From the NCBI GenBank assembly GCA_035565675.1, contig DATMSA010000106.1, positions 1 through 23,137 on the forward strand: 23,137 nucleotides of DNA. The letters run 5' to 3'. Below the pieces are notes generated by a model that was not told the DNA's origin, made no database searches, and saw only the letters and a program-made list of their open reading frames with translations. Every line of letters begins with the position of its first letter. Positions within the stretch are counted from its first letter, which is position 1. The translations under genes and the position numbers were made by a program. This stretch comes from Capillimicrobium sp035565675. GTDB taxonomy: Bacteria > Actinomycetota > Thermoleophilia > Solirubrobacterales > Solirubrobacteraceae. Positions 1-7,074 of the stretch are shown here, piece after piece.

Positions 1-2195
1 AGCGCCCGCAGCCGGTCGAGGGTCGGTCTCGGGAACGCGTCGTGCAGGCGCTCCGGCCGCCGGTCGGTGTCGAAGCTCAGGTACAGGCCGTCGGCGAGCG
101 GATGCACCTCGGCGTCCCAGTGCGCGTTCAGCTCGCCCACCGAGAACCCGACCGCGTTCGCCGACACCGTCTGGGTGCGGTGCGCATACGCGGTCGCGTC
201 GGCCGGGACGTCGTTGACCGCGCCGCCCACCGACCGCAGCTGCACGAACGAGCTCGTGCCCGCGTCGAGCAGCCCCGCCAGCGCGGCCGCGACGCCGGGC
301 GTCACGTGGTCGAACAGGCCGGCGCGCACGGCCGGCGGACCGCCGCCGACGTGCGTCCCGCCCTGCGGCGCCATGATCGCCGGGTAGGGGACGAGCTGCG
401 CCTGCTGGCGCAGGACCGGGCCGACCTCCAGCAGCGGCGACAGCGCCGCCGCGGCCGCCTCGACGTCGTCGCCGGCGTACACGGAGTACACCTGCGCGTA
501 GCGGCGGTCGCCACGGCCGACGAGCATCGCGAAGCTCGTGAGCTCGCGCGGCGCGCGCTCGATCGCGTCGCCCCACCGCTCGAGCACGCCGGCCGTGTCG
601 GACGCGTCGAACGTCATCGTCGCGAACACGACGTCGCCGACCGGGTAGGCGTCGAGCTCGACGGCGGTGACGATGCCGAAGTTGCCGCCCGCCCCGCGCA
701 GCGCCCACAGCAGGTCGGCCCGCTGCTCGGCGTCCGCGCGCACGAGCCGCCCGTCGGCGAGCACGACGTCGGCGGCCACGACGTGGTCGATCGTCAGCCC
801 GTGGCGGCGGGCGAAGAAGCCGATCCCGCCGGCGGTGGCCAGGCCGCCGACGCCGACGTCGCCGTAGTCGCCCGAGCTCATGCCCAAGCCGTACGGGGCG
901 AGCGCGCGGGCGACCTCGCCCCAGCGCGCGCCCGCGCCGACCCGGATGCGCCCGGTGGCCGGGTCGAGCACCTCGACGCGGTTCAGCGCGCCGAGATCGA
1001 TGACCACGCCGCCGTCGGTGGTCGCGCGGCCGCTGATCCCGTGCCCGCCGCTGCGGACGGCCAGCTCGACGTCCTGCTCGCGCGCGTACAGCAGCGCGGA
1101 GCGCGCCTGCGCGGCGTCGGCGGGACGCAGGACGAGGCCCGGCGACCCGCGGTGGACGTACGTGGAGCGCACGGCGGGGTAGGCGCGGTCGCCCGGTTCG
1201 ACGGCGCCGGCCTCCAGCTCGGCGGGGATCGCGTCGTAGTCGATGCCCGGGACCCGGGCGGCCAGCGCGCTCGGTCCGCGGGCGGGGCCGGTCGGCGTCC
1301 CGGCCGCGCGCCGCTCGCGGGCGACCGCGTCGCGCAGCGCCGGGGCGACCTCCTCGGCGAACGCCTGGATGAGGCGCGGGTCGTCGGCGCTGAGGATGAA
1401 CGTCGAGAACCCGAGCTCGAGCGCGAACGGGAGCAGGTCCTCGACCCACTGCTCGGCCGGACCCTGGAGGAGCCCGCCGCCGGGCGCGCCGAAGCTCCCG
1501 TTGATGTTGATCAGGCGCCGGATCTCGCGCGGGGAGCGCCCGGCGGCCTCGGCCGCCTCGTCGATCGTGCGGTTGGCGGCGGGGACGTCGGCGAGGTCGA
1601 GGTAGGCGAGCGAGGGCAGCCAGCCGTCCGCCTTGCGCCCGGTGAGGCGCAGCATCCGCGGCTTGTAGGCGCCCAGCCAGATCGGGATGTCGTGCGCCGG
1701 CTCGGGGCCGCGCTTGGCGCCGCGCACGCGATAGTGCTCGCCCTCGACGCGCACGCCGCCGCGCTCCGACGTGTCCCAGATGGCGCGGATGACGTCGATC
1801 GCCTCGGAGAGCGCGTCGACGGACTCGCCGGGGGAGCGGCGCGGTCCGCCCATCGCAGCGATCGCGTCGAAGAACCCGCCCGCGCCGAGGCCCAGGTCCA
1901 GGCGGCCGCCCGAGAGGAGGTCGAGGCTCGCGGCGGCGCGGGCCAGGACGGCCGGCGGGCGCAGCGGGAGGTTGGCGACGTTCGGCGCGACGTGGACGCG
2001 CTCGGTCTGCGCCGCGACCCACGACATGAGCGTCCAGGTGTCGAGGAAGGCCGGCTGATAGGGGTGGTCCTGGAACGTCACGAGGTCGAGCCCGACCCGC
2101 TCGGTGAGCTGGGCGAGCGCGACGACGGCGTCGGGCTGGGCCGACTGCGGGGTGAGGAACGTTCCGAATCTGAGGTCGTGGCCGTAGTCGGGCAT
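1..2195 (-). CDS. LLM-class flavin-dependent oxidoreductase fused to a berberine-bridge-type FAD oxidase (3' end outside window)
   Basis: One uninterrupted frame of 731 codons runs from ATG 2195 to the window edge, so the C-terminus is missing. Residues about 1-295 form a bacterial-luciferase-like (LLM) barrel, beginning MPDYGHDLRFGTFLTPQ and including SGGRLDLGLGAG and PIWLGAYKP. After a linker, residues from about 345 are a PCMH-type FAD-binding oxidase with VRSGGHGISGRATTDGG. His385 of RSGGH is the usual covalent FAD attachment residue of the BBE family. The second flavin-linking Cys of bicovalent members (CxxVGxGG) appears to be Tyr in YGDVGVGG, so mono-covalent FAD is inferred. LLM enzymes use FMN or F420; which one is used here cannot be read. 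A GGAAGG Shine-Dalgarno lies 8 nt before the start. The gene is divergent from an HxlR regulator, the likely controller. The substrate is unknown. Confidence 0.88.
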   Translation of the reverse strand, partial: MPDYGHDLRFGTFLTPQSAQPDAVVALAQLTERVGLDLVTFQDHPYQPAFLDTWTLMSWVAAQTERVHVAPNVANLPLRPPAVLARAAASLDLLSGGRLDLGLGAGGFFDAIAAMGGPRRSPGESVDALSEAIDVIRAIWDTSERGGVRVEGEHYRVRGAKRGPEPAHDIPIWLGAYKPRMLRLTGRKADGWLPSLAYLDLADVPAANRTIDEAAEAAGRSPREIRRLININGSFGAPGGGLLQGPAEQWVEDLLPFALELGFSTFILSADDPRLIQAFAEEVAPALRDAVARERRAAGTPTGPARGPSALAARVPGIDYDAIPAELEAGAVEPGDRAYPAVRSTYVHRGSPGLVLRPADAAQARSALLYAREQDVELAVRSGGHGISGRATTDGGVVIDLGALNRVEVLDPATGRIRVGAGARWGEVARALAPYGLGMSSGDYGDVGVGGLATAGGIGFFARRHGLTIDHVVAADVVLADGRLVRADAEQRADLLWALRGAGGNFGIVTAVELDAYPVGDVVFATMTFDASDTAGVLERWGDAIERAPRELTSFAMLVGRGDRRYAQVYSVYAGDDVEAAAAALSPLLEVGPVLRQQAQLVPYPAIMAPQGGTHVGGGPPAVRAGLFDHVTPGVAAALAGLLDAGTSSFVQLRSVGGAVNDVPADATAYAHRTQTVSANAVGFSVGELNAHWDAEVHPLADGLYLSFDTDRRPERLHDAFPRPTLDRLRA

Positions 2196-2274
2196 CGGGG
2201 TCACCTTCCGGTTGCGCCTGGGATGAAAGTCGCTTCGAAAATCATAGCGCCTTCTGAGTTGCTATCGTCAGGGC
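2196..2274. promoter_or_regulatory. Divergent promoter region between the LLM-FAD fusion and the HxlR gene
   Basis: For the minus-strand fusion gene, a -10 TATGAT (forward 2241-2246) with a weak -35 CTGACG (forward 2266-2271, 19-bp spacing) gives a leader of about 39 nt. For the plus strand, TATCGT at 2263-2268 lies 6 nt before position 2275, the proposed start of hxlR, which suggests a leaderless transcript. An inverted repeat, ATAGC (2244-2248) and GCTAT (2261-2265), overlaps both promoters and is a reasonable operator for the HxlR protein. The promoter calls are by eye. HxlR binding is inference. Confidence 0.5.
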
Positions 2275-2637
2275 ATCGCCACGACGACCGACAGCCCCGG
2301 CCTGCACGATCCCGACGCGTGCGTCCCGCGCGCCGACGCGCTCGCGCGCGCCTTCAGGTTCCTGGGCAAGCGCTGGAACGCGGTGGTCCTCGGGCGCCTC
2401 AGCGAGGGCCCGGCCGGCTTCCGCGAGCTCTCGCGCGCGATCGACGGCATCAGCGACTCCGTGCTGTCGGACCGCCTCTCGGACCTGACCGCCGGCGGCC
2501 TGATCGAGCGGACCGTCGACGAGGGCCCGCCGGTGACGGTCACATACGCGCTGACCCCGCGGGGGCGCGCGCTCATGCCCGCGCTCGAGCAGATCGCCCA
2601 GTGGGCGATGACGCACCTGCCGCCCGGCGACTGCTGA
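2275..2637 (+). CDS. HxlR-family winged-helix transcriptional regulator (non-canonical start)
   Basis: The frame ends at TGA 2635-2637 and encodes a full-length HxlR winged helix. It has a Cys near the N-terminus (DACVPRADA), then FLGKRWNAVVLGRLSEGP, FRELSRAIDGISDSVLSDRL and the wing GLIERTVDEGPPVTVTYALT. The first in-frame GTG (2383) would remove the first helix, so the true start must be upstream. Between the in-frame TAG at 2245-2247 and that GTG there is no ATG, GTG or TTG. The best candidates are ATC 2275 (reading I/M-ATTTDSPGL, 120 aa, leaderless behind TATCGT) or CTG 2254. HxlR proteins usually respond to electrophiles or redox signals, often through the N-terminal Cys, and control a neighbouring oxidoreductase. 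Here that would be the divergent flavoenzyme. The family is certain; the start is not. Confidence 0.85.
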   Translation: MATTTDSPGLHDPDACVPRADALARAFRFLGKRWNAVVLGRLSEGPAGFRELSRAIDGISDSVLSDRLSDLTAGGLIERTVDEGPPVTVTYALTPRGRALMPALEQIAQWAMTHLPPGDC

Positions 2638-2664
2638 CCCCCGGTCCGCCGCACGCTGCCGCCG

Positions 2665-2703
2665 TTGTCGGATCGAGCTCGCATCGCGAGCTGGATCCGA
2701 CAA
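2665..2703. terminator. Long stem-loop between convergent genes
   Basis: Arms 2665-2682 and 2686-2703 pair over 18 positions with one G-G mismatch around an ATC loop. The arms begin TTGTCGGATC and end GATCCGACAA, so the T/A-rich ends work in both directions. It lies 27 nt after the hxlR stop and 6 nt before the stop of the minus-strand DUF6510 gene, as expected for a shared bidirectional terminator. Confidence 0.8.
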
Positions 2704-2709
2704 GCGTCG

Positions 2710-2967
2710 TCAGGCGCGGGCGACCAGGAGCGCGCCGCGGAGGTGCACGACGAGCTCGGACGCCTGCTCGGCGATGACGGCGGCGACCGCCTCGCAGCTC
2801 GGGCAGCGCAGGACGATGCCCGCGCCGCGGTAGGCGCGGTGCGCGCCGAGCGGCTGCTCGTCGCCGCAGTCCGGGCAGCGGCGGCGGGTGGTCGTCGGGT
2901 CGCCGGCGAGGACCTCGCGCAGGAGGCCGGCGACGCCGTTGCCGTCGAGGGGTTGGTCGTCGGACAT
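2710..2967 (-). CDS. DUF6510 family zinc-ribbon protein
   Basis: This is an 85-aa protein starting MSDDQPLDGNGVAGLLREV. The DGNxxAG opening and two Cys pairs, CPDC (about residues 31-34) and CPSC (about 55-58), form a small zinc-ribbon of the DUF6510 type. The start is ATG 2967, only 2 nt after the stop of the ferredoxin-reductase-like gene, with GGGAGC as ribosome site. It is the last gene of the molybdopterin-oxidoreductase operon. From memory, DUF6510 proteins often accompany these two genes in actinobacteria, but their biochemical role is unknown. Metal binding or an accessory role is inference. Confidence 0.82.
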   Translation of the reverse strand: MSDDQPLDGNGVAGLLREVLAGDPTTTRRRCPDCGDEQPLGAHRAYRGAGIVLRCPSCEAVAAVIAEQASELVVHLRGALLVARA

Positions 2968-2969
2968 CG

Positions 2970-3710
2970 TCAGCTCCCGGTCGGGCCGAAGCGCTCGGCG
3001 TGGATGGCGCGAGGGTCGTGGCCGGCGTGCACGAGCAGGTCGGCGACGGTCTCGACGAAGGGGGTGGGGCCGCACACGAAGCAGCGCGGCCCGGCGTCGG
3101 GCGGGGGCGCGACGGCGGCGAGCTTCTCGGCGTCGACGCGGCCGGTGAAGCCGTCCCAGCCGGGCGGGGTCTCGCGCGTGAACGTCCACGCGACCCGCAG
3201 CCCGTCGCGCGAGCCCAGCCGCTCGAGCTCGTCGCGGTAGAGCGCGTCGCGGGCGGTGCGGGCGGAGGCGAGCAGGCGCGTGTCGACCGTGCTGCCCTGC
3301 GCGGCGCGGTGGCGCAGCATCGCCATCAGCGGCGCGAGGCCCGAGCCGCCGGCGACGAGGAGCAGCGGGCCGCCGTCCTCGACGCGCCACGTGAAGAAGC
3401 CGCCGATCGGCCCGCGCAGCTCGAGCTGGTCGCCGGGCCGCACCTCCTCGACGAGGTAGGGGGAGACCTCGCCGTCGGGCACGACCTGGACCGTGATCGC
3501 CAGGCCCGGCGTCTCGGGCGCCGACGCGATCGAGTACGAGCGCTGCGCCTGGTAGCCGTCTTCGGCGGTGAGGCGCACGTCGACGTGCTGACCCGCGCGG
3601 TGGCCGGGCCAACCGGGCACGTCGAGGACCAGCGAGCGGGCGGTCGGCGTCTCCACGACCACCTCGCGGACGGTCGCCACGCGCCAGGTGATCGGGGCGC
3701 GGGACGTCAA
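2970..3710 (-). CDS. Ferredoxin-reductase-like FAD/NAD(P)H oxidoreductase (FNR family)
   Basis: This 246-aa FNR-fold protein moves electrons between NAD(P)H and a partner through FAD. Visible motifs are the FAD site R57-S-Y59-S60 (QRSYSIASAP), the pyrophosphate loop GPIGGFFTW, the nucleotide motif LLVAGGSGLAPLMAML and the C-terminal CFVCGPTPFVETVADLL followed by ERFGPTGS. There is no C-terminal [2Fe-2S] domain, so it is a bare reductase. The start is TTG 3710 (MTSRAPITW), overlapping the TGA of the upstream sulfite-oxidase-like gene, which implies translational coupling. Context suggests it exchanges electrons with that molybdenum enzyme. The direction of electron flow is not determinable from sequence. 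Confidence 0.9.
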   Translation of the reverse strand: MTSRAPITWRVATVREVVVETPTARSLVLDVPGWPGHRAGQHVDVRLTAEDGYQAQRSYSIASAPETPGLAITVQVVPDGEVSPYLVEEVRPGDQLELRGPIGGFFTWRVEDGGPLLLVAGGSGLAPLMAMLRHRAAQGSTVDTRLLASARTARDALYRDELERLGSRDGLRVAWTFTRETPPGWDGFTGRVDAEKLAAVAPPPDAGPRCFVCGPTPFVETVADLLVHAGHDPRAIHAERFGPTGS

Positions 3711-4312
3711 TCGCTCCAGTACCGCTGCTCCCGCCACGGGTCGCCGTAGTTGTGGTAGCCGTAGCCCTCCCAGAAGCCCGGGCGGTCCTCGACCGTCAGC
3801 GTGATCCCGCGCACCCACTTCGCGCTCTTCCAGAAGTAGAGGTGCGGAACCAGCAGGCGCGCCGGCCCGCCGTGCGCGGGCTCCAGCGGCTCGCCGCCGT
3901 ACGTGTGCGCGATCCACGCCCGGCCGCCCATCACGTCCTCGAGCGGGAGGTTCGTCGTGTAGCCGCCGTCGCACCAGGCGACGACGTGCTCGGCCTCGGT
4001 CTCGACGCCGTCGAGCAGCGTGTCGAGCGAGACGCCCGTCCACTCGGTGTCCAGCTTGGACCACTTCGTCACGCAGTGGATGTCGACGGTGACGGTCTCC
4101 TGCGGCAGCGCGAGCAGCTCGTCCCACGTCCACCGGCGCACCTCGTCGATCTCGCCGTCGATCGAGAACGTCCACCGGTCCAGCGGCGTGCGCGGGGTCG
4201 GGCCCGCGGACAGGACGGGGAAGTCGGGCGTGAGGTACTGGCCGGGCGGGATGCGCGACGGGTCCACGTCGGCGTGGCGTCGGCCCCGGAAGCCCCGTGA
4301 GATCGGCGGCAT
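3707..4312 (-). CDS. Sulfite-oxidase-like molybdopterin-dependent oxidoreductase
   Basis: This 201-aa protein has the molybdopterin-binding SUOX fold. Cys80 in TVDIHCVTKWSKLDTEW is the expected Mo ligand, followed by the typical WTGVSLDTLL, AWCDGGYTTNLPLEDV, GGPARLLVPHLYFWKSAKWV and FWEGYGYHNYGDPW. It lacks the dimerisation domain and haem b5 domain of animal sulfite oxidase. No Tat signal is seen at the N-terminus (MPPISRGFRGRRHADVD), so it is probably cytoplasmic, unlike periplasmic MsrP/YedY. It is first in an operon with the FNR-like flavoprotein and DUF6510. The substrate is unknown; sulfite, sulfoxide or N-oxide chemistry is possible. Confidence 0.9.
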   Translation of the reverse strand: MPPISRGFRGRRHADVDPSRIPPGQYLTPDFPVLSAGPTPRTPLDRWTFSIDGEIDEVRRWTWDELLALPQETVTVDIHCVTKWSKLDTEWTGVSLDTLLDGVETEAEHVVAWCDGGYTTNLPLEDVMGGRAWIAHTYGGEPLEPAHGGPARLLVPHLYFWKSAKWVRGITLTVEDRPGFWEGYGYHNYGDPWREQRYWSD

Positions 4313-4329
4313 GCCCTGACCGTACGCCT

Positions 4330-4362
4330 CGCCACCCGGCGCGGCAACCGCGCCGGGTGGCG
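4330..4362 (-). terminator. Perfect 15-bp stem-loop downstream of the RibD_C gene
   Basis: Arms 4330-4344 (CGCCACCCGGCGCGG) and 4348-4362 pair perfectly around a CAA loop. The structure begins 10 nt after the stop of the minus-strand RibD_C gene and ends about 17 nt before the start of the sulfite-oxidase-like gene on the same strand. It probably separates the two transcription units. It has no U tract, which is common in high-GC actinobacteria. Confidence 0.75.
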
Positions 4363-4372
4363 TCGAGGTGCC

Positions 4373-4921
4373 CTACGTCCGGGGCCGCAGCCCGAGGTAC
4401 GTCATGCCGTTCGAGTACGCCTCGCACGCCGAGCGCTCGAGCCTCATCGGGGCGTCGCCCTCGGCGAACAGGCGCGGCCCGGACCCGCGCGTCAGCGGGT
4501 AGAGGAAGACGTGCAGCTCGTCGACCAGGCCGTCGGCGAGCAGCGCCCGCGCGAGCGTGATGCTGCCGCTGACGAAGATGTCGCCGTCGGTCTCCTCCTT
4601 CAGGCGCTGGATCGCGGCCGGGTCGTAGGGCCCGAGGATCCGCGAGTTGCGCCAGGTCGCCTCGGTCAGCGTGGAGGTGACGACGTACTTGGTTGTGTCG
4701 TTGAAGAACGGCGCGCCCGGATCCTCCTCGACGGTCCGCGTCGACCACGCCGGCTCGAACATCTCGTACGTCCTGCGGCCGAGCAGGATCGCGCTCGACC
4801 GGTCGCAGACCGCCCCGAGCGTCTTCTCCATCTCGGGGAGGAATGGAAAGTCCATCGACCACTTCGGCTCGTCGACGACGCCGTCGAGGGTCATGAACAT
4901 GTGCACGTTGATCTCGCCCAT
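4373..4921 (-). CDS. Dihydrofolate-reductase-like (RibD C-terminal domain) protein
   Basis: This 182-aa protein begins MGEINVHMFMTLDGVVDEP, the classic opening of the RibD_C/DHFR-like family of NADPH-dependent reductases. Further family motifs are AILLGRRTYEMFEPAW, a KYVVTSTL strand, the NADPH-binding DIFVSGSITLARALL, and LVDELHVFLYPLTRGSGPRLF. The start is ATG 4921, supported by GGAGG at 4931-4935 with 9-nt spacing. An in-frame upstream extension to 5053 is rejected because it would cover the promoter region. It stands alone, divergent from the gene at 5076. Stand-alone members have no agreed substrate; it is neither true FolA nor RibD. Confidence 0.88.
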   Translation of the reverse strand: MGEINVHMFMTLDGVVDEPKWSMDFPFLPEMEKTLGAVCDRSSAILLGRRTYEMFEPAWSTRTVEEDPGAPFFNDTTKYVVTSTLTEATWRNSRILGPYDPAAIQRLKEETDGDIFVSGSITLARALLADGLVDELHVFLYPLTRGSGPRLFAEGDAPMRLERSACEAYSNGMTYLGLRPRT

Positions 4922-5063
4922 GGGGTCGATCCTCCAAGAGGTCGGGGGTGGTGTGTCGTCGTCCAGACCGCGCGGCGCCCGGAAACTCATCGGCGCACCC
5001 GTGGTCGCGGCCGCCACCTCGCCCGGGCCGGCGGCGTCGTAGGGTGCCCGCAAGCCAGCGACC

Positions 5064-5069
5064 AGGAGG
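5064..5069 (+). promoter_or_regulatory. Consensus ribosome binding site for the GTG-started flavoprotein gene
   Basis: AGGAGG lies 6 nt before GTG 5076 and fixes the start. A possible -10 TAGGGT lies at 5040-5045 in the 154-bp divergent region (4922-5075). No convincing -35 is visible. Confidence 0.75.
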
Positions 5070-5075
5070 CCCGAC

Positions 5076-6419
5076 GTGACTCCCGACCACGACTACGACG
5101 TGATCGTCCTCGGCGGCGGCCCCGGCGGCGAGCACTGCGCCGGCGCGCTGGCGGAGGGCGGGCTGCGGGTGGCGCTCGTCGAGCGCGAGCTCGTCGGCGG
5201 CGAGTGCTCCTACTGGGCGTGCATCCCGTCCAAGACGCTCCTGCGCCCCGGCGAGGCGGCGCGGGCCAGCGACCACGCGGCCGGCCAGGCGCGCATCGAC
5301 GTCCGCGCGGCGCTGGCGTGGCGCGACTGGATGGTGTCCGACCACACCGACGACGGGCAGGTGGCGTGGCTGGCCGACGCCGGGATCGCGCTGCTGCGCG
5401 GCGACGGGCGGCTGGCCGGCCCCGGCGTCGTCGAGGTGGACGGGGTGCGGCACACCGCCGCCCACGTCGTCGTCGCCACCGGCTCGGCGCCGGCGTTCCC
5501 GCCCGTCCCCGGCCTGCGCGAGCTCGACGGCGTGTGGACCAACCGCGAGGCGACGGCGATGACCGAGATCCCCGACCGGCTGGTCGTGCTCGGCGGCGGC
5601 CCGGTCGGCGTCGAGCTCGCGCAGGCGACCCGGCGGCTGGGCGCCGAGGTGGCGATCGTGGAGCGGTCCGAGCGCCTGCTCGCGCGCGAGCCCGCCGCGC
5701 TGGGCGACGCGATCGCCGAGGCGCTGCGCCGCGACGGCGTCGAGCTCGTGCTCGGCGCCGAGGCGTCCGCGGCCCGGCGCGACGGCGACGAGTACGTCGT
5801 CGAGCTGGCCGGCGGCGACGAGGTGCGCGGCGACCGGCTGCTTGTCGCCACGGGGCGGCGGCCGCGGGTGGACGGGATCGGCCTGGAGACCGTCGGCGTC
5901 GAGCCCGGTCCGCGCGGCATCGCCGTCGACGAGCGCCTGCGGGCCGGCGACGGGCTGTGGGCGGTCGGCGACGTCACCGGCGTGTGGCCGTTCACGCACG
6001 TCGCCAAGTACCAGGGCGACGTGGTCGCCGCGAACATCCTCGGCGAGGACCGCACCGCGTCCTACGACGCCGTGCCGCGCGTGACGTTCACCGACCCGCA
6101 GGCCGCGTCGGTGGGCGCGGCCGAGGACCGGCACGCGGGGACCGCCTGGCTGGCGGAGGTGCCGCGCGCGTCGACCTTCAGCCGCGCCTACGCCGAGGAC
6201 GGCGGCTTCCTGACGCTCGTGAGCGACGGCGAGTGGGTGACCGGCGCCCACGCGGTCGGGCCCGAGGCGGGGGAGTGGCTGCAACAGGCGACGCTCGCGA
6301 TCCGCGCCCGCGTCCCGCTCGACACGCTCGTCGACACGATCCAGCCGTTCCCGACGTTCTCGGAGGCGTACGTGGCGGCGCTGGGCGCCCTGCGCGCCGA
6401 CGTCCGGGCCGGCGCCTGA
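5076..6419 (+). CDS. Pyridine nucleotide-disulfide oxidoreductase (dihydrolipoamide/mercuric reductase family)
   Basis: This 447-aa class I flavoprotein has FAD motif VIVLGGGPGGEHCAGALAEG (residues 9-28), redox-active disulfide C44-SYWA-C49 in GGECSYWACIPSK, a second GGGPVGVELAQ motif for NAD(P)H, and the FAD motif LRAGDGLWAVGDVTG. The C-terminal dimerisation domain has QPFPTFSEAY where dihydrolipoamide dehydrogenases have HPTLSE. The catalytic base His is therefore Phe, and the enzyme is unlikely to be a conventional Lpd. No vicinal Cys pair of MerA type ends the protein. The start is GTG 5076 behind AGGAGG. The disulfide-exchange substrate is unknown. It may be cotranscribed with the gene that follows 39 nt later. 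Confidence 0.9.
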   Translation: MTPDHDYDVIVLGGGPGGEHCAGALAEGGLRVALVERELVGGECSYWACIPSKTLLRPGEAARASDHAAGQARIDVRAALAWRDWMVSDHTDDGQVAWLADAGIALLRGDGRLAGPGVVEVDGVRHTAAHVVVATGSAPAFPPVPGLRELDGVWTNREATAMTEIPDRLVVLGGGPVGVELAQATRRLGAEVAIVERSERLLAREPAALGDAIAEALRRDGVELVLGAEASAARRDGDEYVVELAGGDEVRGDRLLVATGRRPRVDGIGLETVGVEPGPRGIAVDERLRAGDGLWAVGDVTGVWPFTHVAKYQGDVVAANILGEDRTASYDAVPRVTFTDPQAASVGAAEDRHAGTAWLAEVPRASTFSRAYAEDGGFLTLVSDGEWVTGAHAVGPEAGEWLQQATLAIRARVPLDTLVDTIQPFPTFSEAYVAALGALRADVRAGA

Positions 6420-6458
6420 ACGCACGCCGGCGCGCCAGGTGCCATGGTTGCGGGCACG

Positions 6459-7046
6459 ATGACCCGCTTCGCCGACCGCACCGTCAGCACGCTCCTGCGC
6501 GGCGTGGCCGCGCCCGATCCCACGCCGGGCGCGGGCCCGACGCTCGCGATCACCGCCGCCTTCGCGGCCGCCCTCGTGGAGATGGTCACCGCCGTCACGC
6601 TGCGCGCCGATCCCGACGCCGAGGCGCTGCCCGCCCGGCAGGAGCGGGCGGCGCAGCTCCGCGAGCAGGCGCTCGACCTGGCCGAGGAGGACGCCGTCGC
6701 GTTCCGCGGCGTGATGGCCGTCATGCGCCGCCGCGACGAGCCCGGCCACGGCCAGCGCCTGCGCGAGGCGCTGGCGGAGGCGGCCGACCCGCCGATGCGC
6801 ATCGTGGAGCTCGCGGCCGAGGTCGCGAGCCTCGCCGCCGACGCCACCCAGGACGCCCGCGGCGGCGTGCGCGGCGAGGCCATCACGGCCGTCACGCTGG
6901 CCGAGTCCGTGGTGCGCGCGGGCGGCCCGATCCTCAGCCTGAACCTCGCGGGCAGCAAGGACGACCCGCGCATCACCCGGGCCGCGGAGCTGGCGGCCGC
7001 CGCCGAGGCCGACGTGCGGCGCGCCCAGGAGCGGCCGCGCGGCTGA
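6459..7046 (+). CDS. Formiminotransferase-cyclodeaminase-like (cyclodeaminase/cyclohydrolase) protein
   Basis: About 195 aa, all alpha-helical and Ala-rich. It matches the FTCD_C fold through TPGAGPTLAITAAFAAALVEM near the N-terminus, the REQALDLAEEDAVAFRGVM helix, and a C-terminal NLAGSKDDPRITRAAELAAA helix. The family covers formimidoyl-THF cyclodeaminase and methenyl-THF cyclohydrolase. The usual PTPGGGS glycine motif reads TPGAGPT here, so activity is uncertain. ATG 6459 (MTRFADRTVS) gives a family-like start; ATG 6444 with a close AGGTG is an alternative (200 aa). No histidine-degradation genes are nearby. The gene is tandem with the preceding flavoprotein and probably shares its transcript. 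Confidence 0.75.
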   Translation: MTRFADRTVSTLLRGVAAPDPTPGAGPTLAITAAFAAALVEMVTAVTLRADPDAEALPARQERAAQLREQALDLAEEDAVAFRGVMAVMRRRDEPGHGQRLREALAEAADPPMRIVELAAEVASLAADATQDARGGVRGEAITAVTLAESVVRAGGPILSLNLAGSKDDPRITRAAELAAAAEADVRRAQERPRG

Positions 7047-7059
7047 GCGGCGGGCTCAG
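7043..7059. terminator. Short stem-loop containing the cyclodeaminase stop codon
   Basis: CTGAGC (7043-7048) and GCTCAG (7054-7059) pair across a 5-nt loop. The TGA stop of the plus-strand gene is inside the first arm and the minus-strand gene ends at 7075. It is a weak candidate for a bidirectional terminator. Confidence 0.45.
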
Positions 7060-7074
7060 GCGGCCCGGCGCCCG

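Noticed and set aside
42..2777. A 911-codon open frame on the plus strand
   Set aside because: It is the antisense shadow of the LLM-FAD fusion gene: Arg/Ala/Gly-rich, no domain, and it runs on through the hxlR gene. Long shadows are expected at this GC content.
4922..5053. Upstream extension of the RibD_C gene by 44 codons
   Set aside because: ATG 4921 has a GGAGG at proper distance and the family begins there; the extension would cover the divergent promoter region.
2970..6749. A 1259-codon open frame on the minus strand
   Set aside because: Only the end (from TTG 3710) encodes a recognisable protein. The upstream part crosses the sulfite-oxidase-like gene, the RibD_C gene and antisense of two plus-strand genes.
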